64,000 bases of DNA. Origin: Amblyornis subalaris (lineage: Eukaryota > Chordata > Aves > Passeriformes > Ptilonorhynchidae). A program made the position numbers and the translations under genes. The stretch covers positions 314,201 through 378,200 of the forward strand of contig JACAXG010000169.1 in NCBI GenBank assembly GCA_018881555.1, in the 5' to 3' direction. Under the pieces are notes generated by a model, which was given only the letters and a program-made list of their open reading frames with translations, searched no databases and was not told the origin of the DNA. Below, piece by piece: positions 1 to 10,630 of the stretch (its first letter is position 1; every line of letters begins with the position of its first letter).

Positions 1-1879
1 GGGTTTTGATGATGAGTAGGAGCTGGTAAACAAGTGTGTAACCACCTAGGGAAGGGAAGAACCTGAGGAATAAGAGAAGCTGGGAGAGCAGTACAGGCTG
101 GTGTCTTCATATCTGGCTCATGGGAAATACCACAAACAGTGGTGGCCTTGTGCAGTGCTGGTGTAGAGAAACTCAAAGTGGTACATGGAGCTGCCCATGG
201 CAGTAGATGTTCCCAGAAGTCACAGGAACAGCTGGCGTGACCTGGGCAGAGGCGATGGAGGACTCAGGAGGAGGGGTAAGAGCGTGAGGTGAGAATGGAG
301 GCCAGCACAGCACAAGACATTGAAAGATACCATCAAAAGATCTTCCTGGACCTAAACTGTCTTGGGAAGGAAGGGAATGTCTGCCTGGGTGGTGTCGGAA
401 GCCTGTCACAGATTCCCCAGCCAGCTTGGGGTGAGGACAAATGCCTGGGAGAGAAATCCTTCCCAGAAGAGTAACTCTTTGGAGGGGCAGAGGTGCTATA
501 ATAACTTGTCTGCAATGGTCATTCCAGTTATCCTCGGACATGAGGACAACACAACCAGCATAAAGTGAGCTGATGGGGTGTACTTTGGACCTGTTCCTAT
601 TGGTTGTTTTTAGAAGAGCTATTTGGGAAAATAACTTCAGCTCGAGTAGGCATGAGTCAATGTCATTTGNTGTAAATGGGAAGATCAATAGGGCCAGATT
701 GGTGGCTGTTCCTGGGAACGAGCACAAATCAGGAGAAGTGAGGCAAGCTGGTTCCTGCAGCTGGGCAGGTTTGGGAAGTCGAGCATGCAAACAGAAAAGA
801 GAAAGAAAAAGCGTAGAAAAAAAATCCCTTTCAAGCAGAAGGGATTGGTGACGGCTGGTGAAACAGAGCTTCTCCCCTAGCANGCAAGCAACGTACAGAC
901 ACTGAGGAGGGACTCTGGAAAGAGTGGAATGTCTGCAAGGAAAGAAAAGAGCCTGAAAAGCTTTTTTTGCTCAAGTAAGCAAAGTCTATGCTGAAAGATG
1001 AAGGAGTGCAGGGAGCCTGTGAGAACTGCTTGCAGTGTTACATGGGACAAGTGTTCGCTCTTCCACCAGGTTGTTGGGGACAGACAGTCCTGCTGTGTCC
1101 TCAGTTCATTGCCTTGGAGGTCAGACATCACCCACTCCCANTGCTCTGGGAGGACAATGACAATTTATTGCACTAACATGAGGGCACCAGAACAGCAGCA
1201 TCAAGGAGGGAGGAAAGTCTTTGGAGGGTTGCTGAGGGAGGGAAATGTGGCTGCACCTGGACTGAGGAAGAATGAACNTTTTGTCTCCAGCAGTGAGGGT
1301 GCAAAGTGTCTTTGTGATGAGGGAGAAGAGGAATCTAACCCCAGACATTTGCAAGGCTTTGGGGGAAAGAAAGATAAAGAAAACTTGGTGGGCACAAGAG
1401 CTCTGGGACTGCAGAGCATTCTGCCTGCCTGCAGGATCCTTGACTGGAGAGCCAGTGGTCCGGTCAGCACAGGGAAGTCTTGAGCCACCGGTATGGCACA
1501 GGATGCCAAACTGGCCTTGGGGACAGAGGAAAGGGTTCCAGTCTGTGTGGGAAAACACTGATGCTGTGTTATGTTAGTGAGACGTTTCTGGGTGCTGCAC
1601 AGGGAGCCCACTTGAGGAGGAAGCTGAGCCAGGCTGTCAGGATGCCTGAAGAGGAGAGGGTCCATCAGAGAAGATATGATGCAATGTGGTCAGCCTGGAG
1701 AAGCAAATTCCAGCCAGGAGATGGCTGCAACATCGGGGAGGAGAGCCCTTTGCTCGAGCACGCTGCTGTGGGACACCCTGGAGGGGCAAGCCTGCAAGGG
1801 CAAGCAGCTGAAACCCAATGCCAAAAATTACTTTGAGCCAGGAATGAGCTCCTTAGATCTAATGCACTAGGGTTTGAAC

Positions 1880-2013
1880 AGGGTTTGGAACACCGGTGTG
1901 GTTTTGATATACTCCTGGGTGTATATCGAAAGGGGAAAGGCTCTTCTGGGCTCACACCCACCAGATCCCATGGCCAGTGACACTTGGGGAGCACCAGGGT
2001 CTCACATGGTGCC
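1880..2013 (+). repeat. Diverged interspersed repeat, copy A
   Basis: This stretch is closely similar to 4190-4315 in the same orientation. The shared core starts at the 'actcctgggtgt' block and runs through 'cttctgggctc' to 'ggtctcac'. In the best-matching ~75 bases the differences are mostly transitions, as expected of old repeat copies. The family is not identified; a retroviral LTR fragment is possible. Confidence 0.6.
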
Positions 2014-2559
2014 TTCCCAGAAGATTTGGGGCCCGAAGTTCTCACTTCACAGGGCAACTACAGGAAGTGTTTGGGTTCCTAAATCCATTTTTCGTCACTG
2101 AAAACTTTTCCCTTCACCTAAAATAAACTGGTTCTAAGTATAAATCAGTGTTCACAGAGCCTTTGAGTTGATTTAATGAAGCAGAGATAGAAAACTACAT
2201 GGCTGGCTCACTAAGAAAGTATCACAGGGACAGACCCAGCACAAGACTTGTGGGGAGGGCACCCACCCCCAGCTCACTCCCTGTGCCCTGTGACCTCTTC
2301 AAAATCAGGGGTATACCAAAGAGCTGGTGCTCCCAGCACAGCACCACAGCCTGGGCTACCAGAAAACCAGGTTGGGTTGTCTGGCACTGGTTGCTTTAGT
2401 GGAAGGTGGAGGGTGCAGAGGGATGAGGTGCAGCAGATTGTGTGTCCACCTGCAGCAGAACTCCCCAGCCCGTGAGCCAGGGTACGAGAAAATGTCAGAG
2501 GGGCTGTGTGAGCGGAATGCAAGTGGCATCTTCATTTCATTTTCTGATAACTGTAGGGC

Positions 2560-2690
2560 TTTGCAATTACATCTGCTGATCTGATAGTCATTAGGGAATG
2601 ATCAGCCAGTCATTGGCAGGGGCTGTTTGCCTTTCTGCTAATTAAATTGCACTTGATTTGCAATCAAATCTAATGAGTCAAGTGAGCTTG
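2560..2690. promoter_or_regulatory. AT-rich island with nested palindrome and AP-1 site
   Basis: An AT-rich block inside GC-rich DNA. It contains a homeodomain-type core (ctaattaa, about 2638-2645), nested inverted repeats centred on ttgatttgcaatcaa (2653-2667), and a perfect AP-1 consensus tgagtca (2674-2680). This clustering is visible in the sequence. A role as an enhancer is only inferred; conservation in other birds would be the test. Confidence 0.25.
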
Positions 2691-3059
2691 AGGTAGGCTC
2701 AAGCAGAGCACAGGCCAGCTCCACAGCCCTGCTGTGCCTGGAGAGCCACGTCCCAGGAACATCGCCGGGAACCGTGCAGCGGTGGGGCAGCGAGGGACAG
2801 GTCTGCAGGTGAGCAGTGCCGTGTTTGTGGCAGGGGCAGGGCTCCTGCTGTGCTGCTGGCACGCATCCCGCAAGGCTGTGGACTTTGAGACGTGCACCAG
2901 GGTATTGGGTTGGTGTGGCCAAGCTTTGGTAGCGGGGGGGCTACAGGGGTGGCTTCTGTGAGAAGCTGCTCGAAGTTTCCTCCGTGTCTGGCACAGCCAG
3001 TCCCTGGTGGCTCCAAAGATGGACGTGCCCCTGGCCAAGGCTGGGCCAAATAGAGACGG

Positions 3060-4004
3060 TGTTAATGCCTCTGGGATAACAGATTTAAGAAGAAGGAAAT
3101 GAAAAAAGGTCCTTGCACAGTTGTAATTTCAGCCAGAGAGGAGGGGGGTGAGAACATGTGAGAGGAAAGCTCTGCAGACACCAAGGTCAGCGGAGTTGGA
3201 GGGGCAGGAGCTGCTCTAGGCGCTGGAGCTATTTCCCTGGAGCCTGTGGTGAAGGCCCTGGGGAGGCAGCTGTGCCCCTGCAGCCCATGGAGGGCACGTG
3301 TGGGGAGCAGAGATCCNCCTGCAGCTCCTGGAGGAGCTCACACCAGAGCAGGTGGATGCCTGAGAGGAGGCTGTGACCCNTTGGGAAGACCATGCTGGAG
3401 CAGGATTCTGGCAGAGACCTGCAGACCTGTGGAGAGAGGAGCCCACGCTGGAGCAGGTTTGCTGGTAGGACCCACGCTGAAGCAGCCTGTCCTTGAAGGA
3501 CTGGCCTCATGGAAGAGCAACCCACATTNCAGCAGTTTAAGAAGGACTGTTGCTTGTGAGCTGGACTCACATTGGAGAAGTTCATGGAGAACTACCCCCG
3601 TGGGAGGGACCCCACGGTGGAGCAAGGGAATGACTTCTGTCCCTGAGCAGCATCAGAGACAACTTGTGCTGAAATGACAATCAATAACCTCCATTCCTGT
3701 CTCCCTGCACCATTGCAGGGAAGGAGGTAGAGCTGGTAAGAAGGGAGGGGCAGGGGGAAGGCATTTTTAAGGTCTTATTTTACTTTTTGTTATCCTGTTC
3801 TGATTTTGTTAGTAATAAATTCAATTAATATCTCTAATTTGAGCCTGTTTTGCCTGTGATGGTGTTTGGTGAGCGACCTCTCCCTGTCCTTATCTCAACC
3901 CATGAACTGTTTGTTATATTTTCTCTCCCCTGTCCAGCTGCAGAGGGGAGAGATAGAGAGGCTTTGGGGGGTGTCTGGGGTCCAGCCAGGGCCAGCCCAC
4001 TACA
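3060..4004 (+). mobile_element. Solo LTR of an ERVL-like endogenous retrovirus
   Basis: The block begins TGTTAATGCC and ends CTACA, the TG...CA ends of a retroviral LTR. It holds repeated 'gtgga...gctggagcag' type units (about 3280-3620), a poly(A) signal aataaa at 3814-3819, and a downstream U5-like part (about 3840-4004). The pattern matches LTRs that are abundant in songbird genomes. No gag, pol or env coding is next to it, so it is a solo LTR. I see no clear target-site duplication at these ends; either the ends are off by a few bases or the duplication has decayed. Confidence 0.8.
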
Positions 4005-4189
4005 ACCAGACACCCTGTGCTGACACAGTGCTCCTCAGCCAGGCCAGGCGAGGGACAGTGAGTACAGCCCCGACTGCTGGCTGTGGAAGAGGGGCAGGGG
4101 ATAGAGCAGGGCAGAGACCCCACCATGGGGCTGCTGCTGCTTCTTCTCTCCTCCTGCACCTCTCTTCACAACAGACGTGTCTGGCCGCT

Positions 4190-4320
4190 GCAGTGCTTTT
4201 GGACCTGGTGTGATTCCGATACACTCCTGGGTGTGTACTGAAAGGGGAAGGGTTCTTCTGGGCTCGCACCCAGCAGATCCCAGCAGCGCTTGGGCAACCC
4301 TGGGGTCTCACTCTGCACCA
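4190..4320 (+). repeat. Diverged interspersed repeat, copy B
   Basis: Second copy of the element at 1880-2013, same orientation, starting about 190 bases after the LTR ends. On the minus strand both copies read a similar short frame containing EEPFPF and YTPRS, which shows their common origin but is not a gene. Confidence 0.6.
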
Positions 4321-7110
4321 CCCAAGGCAGATGGACAAGCCTGGTCCTGACACCTGCATGTCGTTTGAATGACTCCTGTGGTGGTAACCGTACCACCACA
4401 GTGGTGGTGACTGGTGCTGCACCCGGCACACGTGAAGGGACATTCGGGGGCCTCTAACACATGACTGCTCCAGGCAGGTTGGTTGGGCACCCATGGGCTC
4501 AGGTTTTTGGGATGGCCAAGAGTCCACAGGTCCTGAGCAGCAAGTGGGACCCGGCTTGGGGCTGAATCAAAGCGTCATTCTCGTGCCAGCCAGTGCTACT
4601 CTTAAAACCTGAGATGATCCCATACAGTCACATTTTATTTTTAAAAGGGGAAAAAATGAAAAGTCAAGAGGATTAACTATCACATATGGCACAGAGATTG
4701 TCTGGAAAGACCAGCTTAGCTTCCCTCTGAGCACTTAAGCTGATATTAGCAAATACAAACCCTAAAGAACATTGGGAAGCCTAAATGGAAGCCAGCATGA
4801 TTGCATCAATTTAAAGAATCTGATTAGAAATAGCATAAATATTCTTTAACTTATTGTAGGCAGCAATATAAGACAAACGGTGAAGTCACCAGAATTTGGT
4901 GCCTTGCTTCTCTGCTCTGAGAAATGACAATCTGCACTTCATTCAAAGGCTCAGGCAGCAGGAATATTTGAGGGTAGCTGGTTAAATTCAAAGAAAATAG
5001 GCTGACAGGAAAGTGAAGAAACTCTGCAACCACCTTGGCCAAGAAGGAGCTTTGGTGGATTCCCAGAATGGATGATCTCCTCTGCAAACCCTTGAAAAGT
5101 TCTGTACTACCAATGCAGAAGGACAAGGGAGTAATAAGACGGAGGAGACGACATTTCCAGTCAAAGTAAGTCATGAAACTCAAACATCCCTGCAGCATCC
5201 CATTTTCCACTTACACTCCCTTTGGTACCTTTTAGTTTTCACCAGACGATGAGAAGAAGAGAATGTGCCAGCTGCTGCAGAGCTGGTCAGAGATGAAAGA
5301 CAACAGATGAGTAGGTCTTCTCACAGTGTGGGAGATACAAAAGCTGCAATAAATGCCAGATTTTGTTGATGTCTCAGCAAACTATGACACAGGACAGACA
5401 GAATTCAACTTTTGCACAGGAAAATCACACCTCAGAAATACACCTCCTCTCTGGAGGAGTCGACAAACACGGGTGTTGAACATCCCCCAGTCAGCTGGGA
5501 AGGGTCTGTATCAAAGCTCACAGGGGACAAGCTGACGTAGGCTAGGGAGGAAGATCTCACTGGGATAAATCACAGAATGATTCAGGCTGGAAGGTCATCC
5601 AGTCCAACCTCCCTCCTCAAGCAGAGTCCCCTGGAGCAGTCACTCAGGATTGTGTCCAGATGGGTTTTGAGTATCTCCAGAGGTGACTGCACATCCTCTC
5701 TGGGCAGCCTGTCCTGGTGCTTGGTCACCCACATGGGAAAGAAGAAAAGAGCGGCTGAGAGAGAGAGACAAAAGGAAGAAAGTCACCCAAGGAGGTCGCG
5801 ATGCTGACTGAGAGATGCCTGGTAAAACATCACATCCACATGCAGCAGGTGCCAAAGGGGGCAACATGAGGAGACATTAGGAGAAGATCGGGGAATAGGA
5901 CAAGGCTCCATGTAAATCTCAATTGTACCCCCACCTTTTCAGGGAGGTGAAGGTCCAGGTCTGGCTGTGCAGCCCCATCAGGGACATGGCCTGAACAGGG
6001 GAAGGAGAGAGAAGGGTGAGAGGGGCAGCTGGGAGGACAAGGAGATGTCAAAGATGTAAGATCTGGAACAGCATGAGGAGCACGAATAGATCAGATGGTC
6101 TTGCACCACCAGCAGCCATGAGCTGTGAATCTCAAACTGCTCCTCGGCTAACAAAGGCTGTCCCAGCACCTCCCTTGCCCCAACAGCCCTCTGCTCTTTC
6201 CATCAGTGTTCGGGACCCTGGTGTTTGGGCTGATCCCCACTGCACCAACCCTGTCCCCGTCAGCCATCCCCTGGTGTGCTCCAGGAACCTGGCTGACCAG
6301 CTGAAGATGGAACCACCACGACGAGCAAAAGGGAGAGCAGAGGCCGTGGGTGAAGCTCTTTGCTGCAGAATGCTACCAGTGCTGAGCATCTGCCTCATCC
6401 CAGGAAGCCCTTAGGAACATTCAGGGAAGAAAAGTCCCTTATTACCAGATATACAATGACATCTGGCCAGGTTTGCTGGGGGGATAAAGGAGCATTGGAT
6501 GAGCAGCGGAGACAGGGATGGGCTTGATGAGAGGGCTGAGGGACAATAGAGGGCTGCGTGGGGGACCCACGACCTGCTCTGCACAGAGGGGACTCATACC
6601 CAGAAACTACTGAACTGTCAGCCTGTGTGCTCTGGGACTCTAACTCCAGCAGGGGTTTTCTCTGCGTGGTGCCCAGGGGCAGCAGTTCTGCAGGTTTGGC
6701 TCCAGACGATTCAGACAGCAGCACTGTGGGGCTGGGAGTTCCCAAATCTGAGTCTTGCCCTGCCTTGGTGGACAAGCTCCTGGAGCTCCCAGGAAGCAGA
6801 AAGCTGCAGCCACTGCAGGGCAAGAGAAGAAAAGGTGGTGGATGGTGCAGGTGGATGCAGCCCTCCAAACTCCAACCTCACTCTCTGTGGCCTTTCTCCA
6901 TGCATCCCCTCTCGCCCACAGGATTCCCAGCCTCACCGCCTGGCCTGGTCCTGCCCCCCTGGGAGGCACCCGGGAGGGAAAATCCTGTGGCCTCTGAAAC
7001 TGCCCTCACTTGGGCGAGCTCGGCTGGGGATCGCTCCTGGCTGTTCACCATCCAGAGCCCCCTGGAGGACAACAAGAGAGACCGCACACCCCAGCTTCTC
7101 CCCAGACAGC
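4321..7110. other. Intergenic stretch between repeats and the first lipocalin
   Basis: No gene recognised. 4577-4870 is distinctly AT-rich. A CR1 fragment lies at 5570-5745. The plus-strand frames at 6558-7130 and 6625-7329 are long but GC-driven, without domain or family resemblance, and they run across the 3' end of the lipocalin gene on the other strand. Confidence 0.5.
5570..5745 (-). mobile_element. CR1 LINE fragment
   Basis: Reading on the plus strand, 'cacagaatgattcaggctgg' followed by 'atccagtccaacct' and 'gggcagcctgtcctggtgct' is the reverse complement of a CR1 3' end. The element is 5' truncated, as is usual for CR1. Confidence 0.8.
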
Positions 7111-7114
7111 CACA

Positions 7115-7294
7115 CCAAGACCCGGGGTGATCTTCTGTTTATTTGCCAAAAAGCAGGGACTGTGTGCTGGAGGACCAGGAGTTGTGTCAGAGCCTTGATC
7201 ACAGAGCTCAGAAGAGGGATGGTGGAGCAGCAGGAGTTTCAGAGCATGGGTCTTGCATTGCTTGGCAGGAGCATCCACGAGCCAGTCCATACTT
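7115..7294 (-). other. Putative 3' UTR exon 7 and poly(A) signal of the Ex-FABP-like gene
   Basis: On the minus strand a strong acceptor (pyrimidine tract ending ttttccag) precedes 7294, and AATAAA lies at 7143-7138. The stop codon of the gene abuts a splice donor at 7882, so a separate terminal untranslated exon is expected. The size is close to the equivalent last exons of the two neighbouring lipocalins. Confidence 0.5.
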
Positions 7295-7629
7295 CTGGAA
7301 AACAGCCAGGAGAGGCAGGGGCTGAGTGAGGCAAGGAGGCCAGTGGGGGCTCTCCATCAGGATCAGTGAGTTCTTCTCCAGATTTGTAGCATGAGGCATC
7401 TCCAGCAATGGATTTCTGATGACCCCTACAGCTGCGTGTGCATCCATGTGGTGGGAAAGCACAGCCCAGGGTGGGCCAACAGCAAACACGTTTTGCATGG
7501 TGAGACACCAACCCACTCTGGCCAGGTTTGCTGGTCCACATGCCCAGGGACCCTTTGGCAGGAGCTGGTGTCCCAGCCCTCACTGCTCAAGGGGCTGTGC
7601 AGCTGTTTCTCTGGTGGTTTTGGCTCACA

Positions 7630-7705
7630 TGCTGGGCATTTCTCGCTGGGGATCCCTGGACACTGCTTCTTGGGAGTCCCTGGGCACTGCTCTCTGGGGG
7701 TCCCC
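7630..7705. repeat. Short tandem repeat, about three ~28-bp units
   Basis: Three imperfect copies of a unit like 'ggatccctggacactgcttc' lie head to tail. They sit in the last intron of the Ex-FABP-like gene. Confidence 0.5.
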
Positions 7706-7881
7706 ATTGTGGAGCAGCATCCGAGGGAATGGTCCTACCTGGGTGCAAGCTCCAGCACAAGTTCAAACAGCTCAGCCCCAAAGGAATTCAAAGAGTTCTT
7801 GGTGGTCCTTGCTGGGGCACCAAGAGGGACAGTTTCCAGGACAGGATATTGCAAATACTATGTCGCGTTGCAGCAACTCAC

Positions 7882-10523
7882 CTACACTTCACCAAGGCTG
7901 CATTCCTCTGTGGAAGTAAAAAGAAAGCCTGAGTCAGGTACTGTGGTCTGAATAGTCCCATTTAGCACCCAAAATAGACGACTCAGAATGAACTCGTGGC
8001 TTTCTCCTTGCTCAGTGTGCCAAGCCAGAGCACCTCTGGCTGCCACCTCAGACTGCAAAGTGGTGGCACTGATGAGCTGAGCTGGTCTCTGCCTTTGTGT
8101 CCCTGCGTGGGCCCTGGGCAGTGCTCACCCTGCCTGGGTAGTATCCAGATCGTCTGGTCGGTGAAGCCGATCAGCTTGGCAAGTCTCTTGAACAGCAGTT
8201 TGATTTTGGGTCTCACCCACTGGGTTCTGCCTAAAGACAAAGACATGAATTAGCTCTAGGCTGTGCCTGTCCCTGCATCTCCTGGGCAGCTGGTGAGTGT
8301 GTCCAGCCAAGGGCGGGGTGGATGGCAGTCTCTGAGAGAAGGCTNGAGGCACCGGTAGAGGTCCTGGACAGCAGTGGTAGCCAGGCACATGAGACACCCC
8401 ACCCCAGGGGACGAGATGAGCCAAAGGTCCTGACACCAGCACAGTGACTCCTCTCCTGNTTCCCATCCCCATTAATTCTGTTCCCCCTTTGCAGCAGGAC
8501 CCCCACTCTTCACCCCATTTCACCAAGCAACTTACCCAAGGCCATGGACTTGCAGTACAGTATAGGAGCCTGAGCCCCAGCCTTTCCTGCCACCCTAAAC
8601 CACCGCCTCTTCCCTGCCACACAGGGAACACGTGGCAGCCCCAGCCCCAGGGGGCTGGAGTGAGGAGGGGGCCTGTCCCCTGGCTCCTGGCCTTGCAGGA
8701 CCCTCAGGAGCACTCAACCCCTCCGAGCAGTTCACCGCTCACGCCGCTGCAGGCTACGCACTGTAGAGTCTCAGCATGTGCAAGGTCTTCCCATCCTTCT
8801 CTCTGGTGGCAAGGACAACCATGTAGGTCTTGCCATCGGTGTCCACCAGCTGCACCGTCTTGTTGCCTCTGTCTGCAAAGGCATGTTGAGAATGATTGCC
8901 TCCTCCTGGGAACCCCCACGCTGCGAAGCGGCCGGGAGAGCATGAAGCCCACCAAGCCTGCCGTTCCTCGGTGTCTCCCCATCCTGGTTTTCCCTCTTGC
9001 TAAGGCTCCTCTGAAAGCCTGGGGGAGCCCACAGACCACAGCAGAGCAGAGGGATGGGGAGGTGAGGGCAGGGAGGGCTGTGGATGGTCAGTGCAGGCTA
9101 TTGGGCAGTGTCAGACTGACCCTTGGGCTGGGAGTGGTGGGAAACCACTCCTGCTCCATCCCCTGGGAACATCCACCCCCAGCCCCTTTGCAGAATGAAG
9201 CTGCTTTTCCCCAGAGTTTAAGCTTGGTCTGAATGTGTTTATCCCAGAGGGAAGGATTGAGGGGTTCTGCCATGCTGCTGGGCCACCAGCCCTGGGGTGC
9301 AGCTGACACCTGGACACAGAGGGATGTCCCACCTAGGACACAGGAGGGGCAGGCAGTCCTGGGGGCCATGTCCCCATGGACAGCCAGCTGCTTCGGACAG
9401 GGATGAGGGGACAGACCTCCACCCTGCCCCAAGAGCCAGGCTCCCCCCACTCACCAGAGCTGTAGTATTCACCCGGGGTGCCTGTTGGCTTGTAGATTGA
9501 CTCAAATTTCATACATCTCTCCGGGCTGCAAAACAGCGAAGGATGCTCCAGTTGAGGTGAAGTGACCCCCTTTTCCCCTCCCCTGTTCCAGGGTCGCTAT
9601 CCCAGACATGGGACTTGCTATTCAAAGAGGGGATGGTGTGGCCAGGGCAGGAGAGCACAGACACCCTTGGGTGCCTGGGCTGGCAGGGGACAGTCCTGGC
9701 ACCTGGGCATTATCCATGCCCTTGCTCATGCTCTGAGCTTCTAGGATGAGGCTGGTCCTGCTGGGAAAGTTTTAATAGCAGGGTCCTGTCCCACCCTCTG
9801 TGGTGGCACTGGTCCTGGCTAGTGTTGTCCTGAGCCTGCCCTGAAGACACGGTGCCCACAGCTATCCCAAGTCTCTCGTGGTCCTGCCTGACCCCTGCCC
9901 AGGTCTTTGATGAGTGCACTCAGGTGGAGACCCACCGGTGAAGGTCCAGGGAGGAGGTTGGTAAGTGAAGCCTGTGGAGAAAAGCATGTGGGACTTACGT
10001 GGGAATTGCAAAGGAGACCTTCAGCTCGCCATTCCCCGGGACCTCAATGTTGGCCATTGCCATCTTCAGACGGTCCTTATTTTGGAGGTAGCTCTCGGAG
10101 TCCGAGGCCATAGCAGTGATGTACCATGTCCCTGCAATCTGCCAACAAGAGCAGGCTGTGAGTCCAGACGAGCAGTCGAGGGTGTCCCCTCCTCAGGGAC
10201 CAAGCCAGTCCATGGGACACCCACATTCCCTCCAGGCAACAAAACTGCCTCAGGGACACCTATGCAGGAGCTGGGTGACTGCCCTCACCTGGGTGTGACA
10301 GCAAAGCAAGGGTGGCTGTAGTATCCACAGCTGTCCCCAGTACCAAAACACCTTTACATTCCTCCCTGCTCTGCTGGTGACCAGAGGCCGCATTCCCCCC
10401 TTCCCCTCCCTGGATGCTGAGGATCACCTTGCTCTCGTCCAGCTCCGCAGCCCCTGGGTCCTCAGCCTGCACACGCAGCAAGCAGAGAAGGGCCAGCCCC
10501 AGGCTCAGCCCCATGGTCCTCAT
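7882..10523 (-). CDS. EXFABP: Ex-FABP-like lipocalin (avian siderocalin)
   Basis: Secreted lipocalin of 181 residues, closest to chicken extracellular fatty-acid-binding protein (178 aa), which binds fatty acids and lysophospholipids and sequesters bacterial siderophores. Six coding exons: 10523-10428, 10138-9999, 9525-9455, 8872-8762, 8230-8129, 7907-7882. All junctions are GT-AG and in phase. Residues 1-20 are a signal peptide (MRTMGLSLGLALLCLLRVQA). The lipocalin signature GTWY is at 35-38. C83 and C176 would form the usual disulfide. K107, R126 and R137 fall at the spacing of the three cationic residues reported for siderophore binding in chicken Ex-FABP. The second motif reads TDG (114-116) instead of the usual TDY. 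N106 starts an NKT sequon. The C-terminus EECSLGEV closely matches chicken. The assignment to Ex-FABP rests on remembered similarity; a lineage-specific paralog is possible. Confidence 0.88.
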
Positions 10524-10581
10524 CTTGCGGCAGCTCCTCTGGCTTCACCAGTGGGATGGGGAGTGGTGCTCGGGCTGCTGG

Positions 10582-10588
10582 ATTTATA
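10582..10588 (-). promoter_or_regulatory. TATA box of the Ex-FABP-like gene
   Basis: On the minus strand the sequence reads gctataaatcc, 59 bases before the start codon, placing transcription start near 10555. The two neighbouring lipocalin genes have a TATA element at a similar distance (44 and 67 bases), which supports all three. Confidence 0.75.
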
Positions 10589-10596
10589 GCTCCGTG

Positions 10597-10599
<3 letters not shown>

Positions 10600-10629
<30 letters not shown>
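10600..10629 (-). repeat. Homopolymer: 30 consecutive C (G on the gene strand)
   Basis: Thirty C in a row on the plus strand, that is G30 on the coding strand of the Ex-FABP-like gene, ending about 11 bases upstream of its TATA box. The exact length is unreliable in any assembly. Confidence 0.9.

Positions 10630-10630
<1 letters not shown>

Larger units (their letters stand above)
1..3059. other. Intergenic stretch, no gene recognised
   Basis: No open frame here resembles a known protein, and none has plausible splice sites plus a recognisable domain. The longest frames (for example on the minus strand at 173-790 and 1121-1665) have no signal peptide, domain or family resemblance. Contents that can be named are one copy of a diverged repeat (about 1880-2013) and an AT-rich island (about 2560-2690), listed separately. 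Confidence 0.6.

Noticed and set aside
3060..4004. Possible coding remnant of an endogenous retrovirus around the LTR
   Set aside because: No gag, pol or env similarity was seen on either side; only LTR sequence is present.
6558..7329. Plus-strand frames of 190 and 234 codons upstream of the lipocalins
   Set aside because: No recognisable protein, overlapping frames in different phases, and they cross the 3' end of the gene on the other strand; typical of GC-rich non-coding DNA.
7983..8246. Read-through end of the Ex-FABP-like protein past exon 5, or a stop right after the acceptor near 8068
   Set aside because: The exon at 7907-7882 gives EECSLGEV, matching the chicken C-terminus including the disulfide cysteine, with good splice sites and correct phase.
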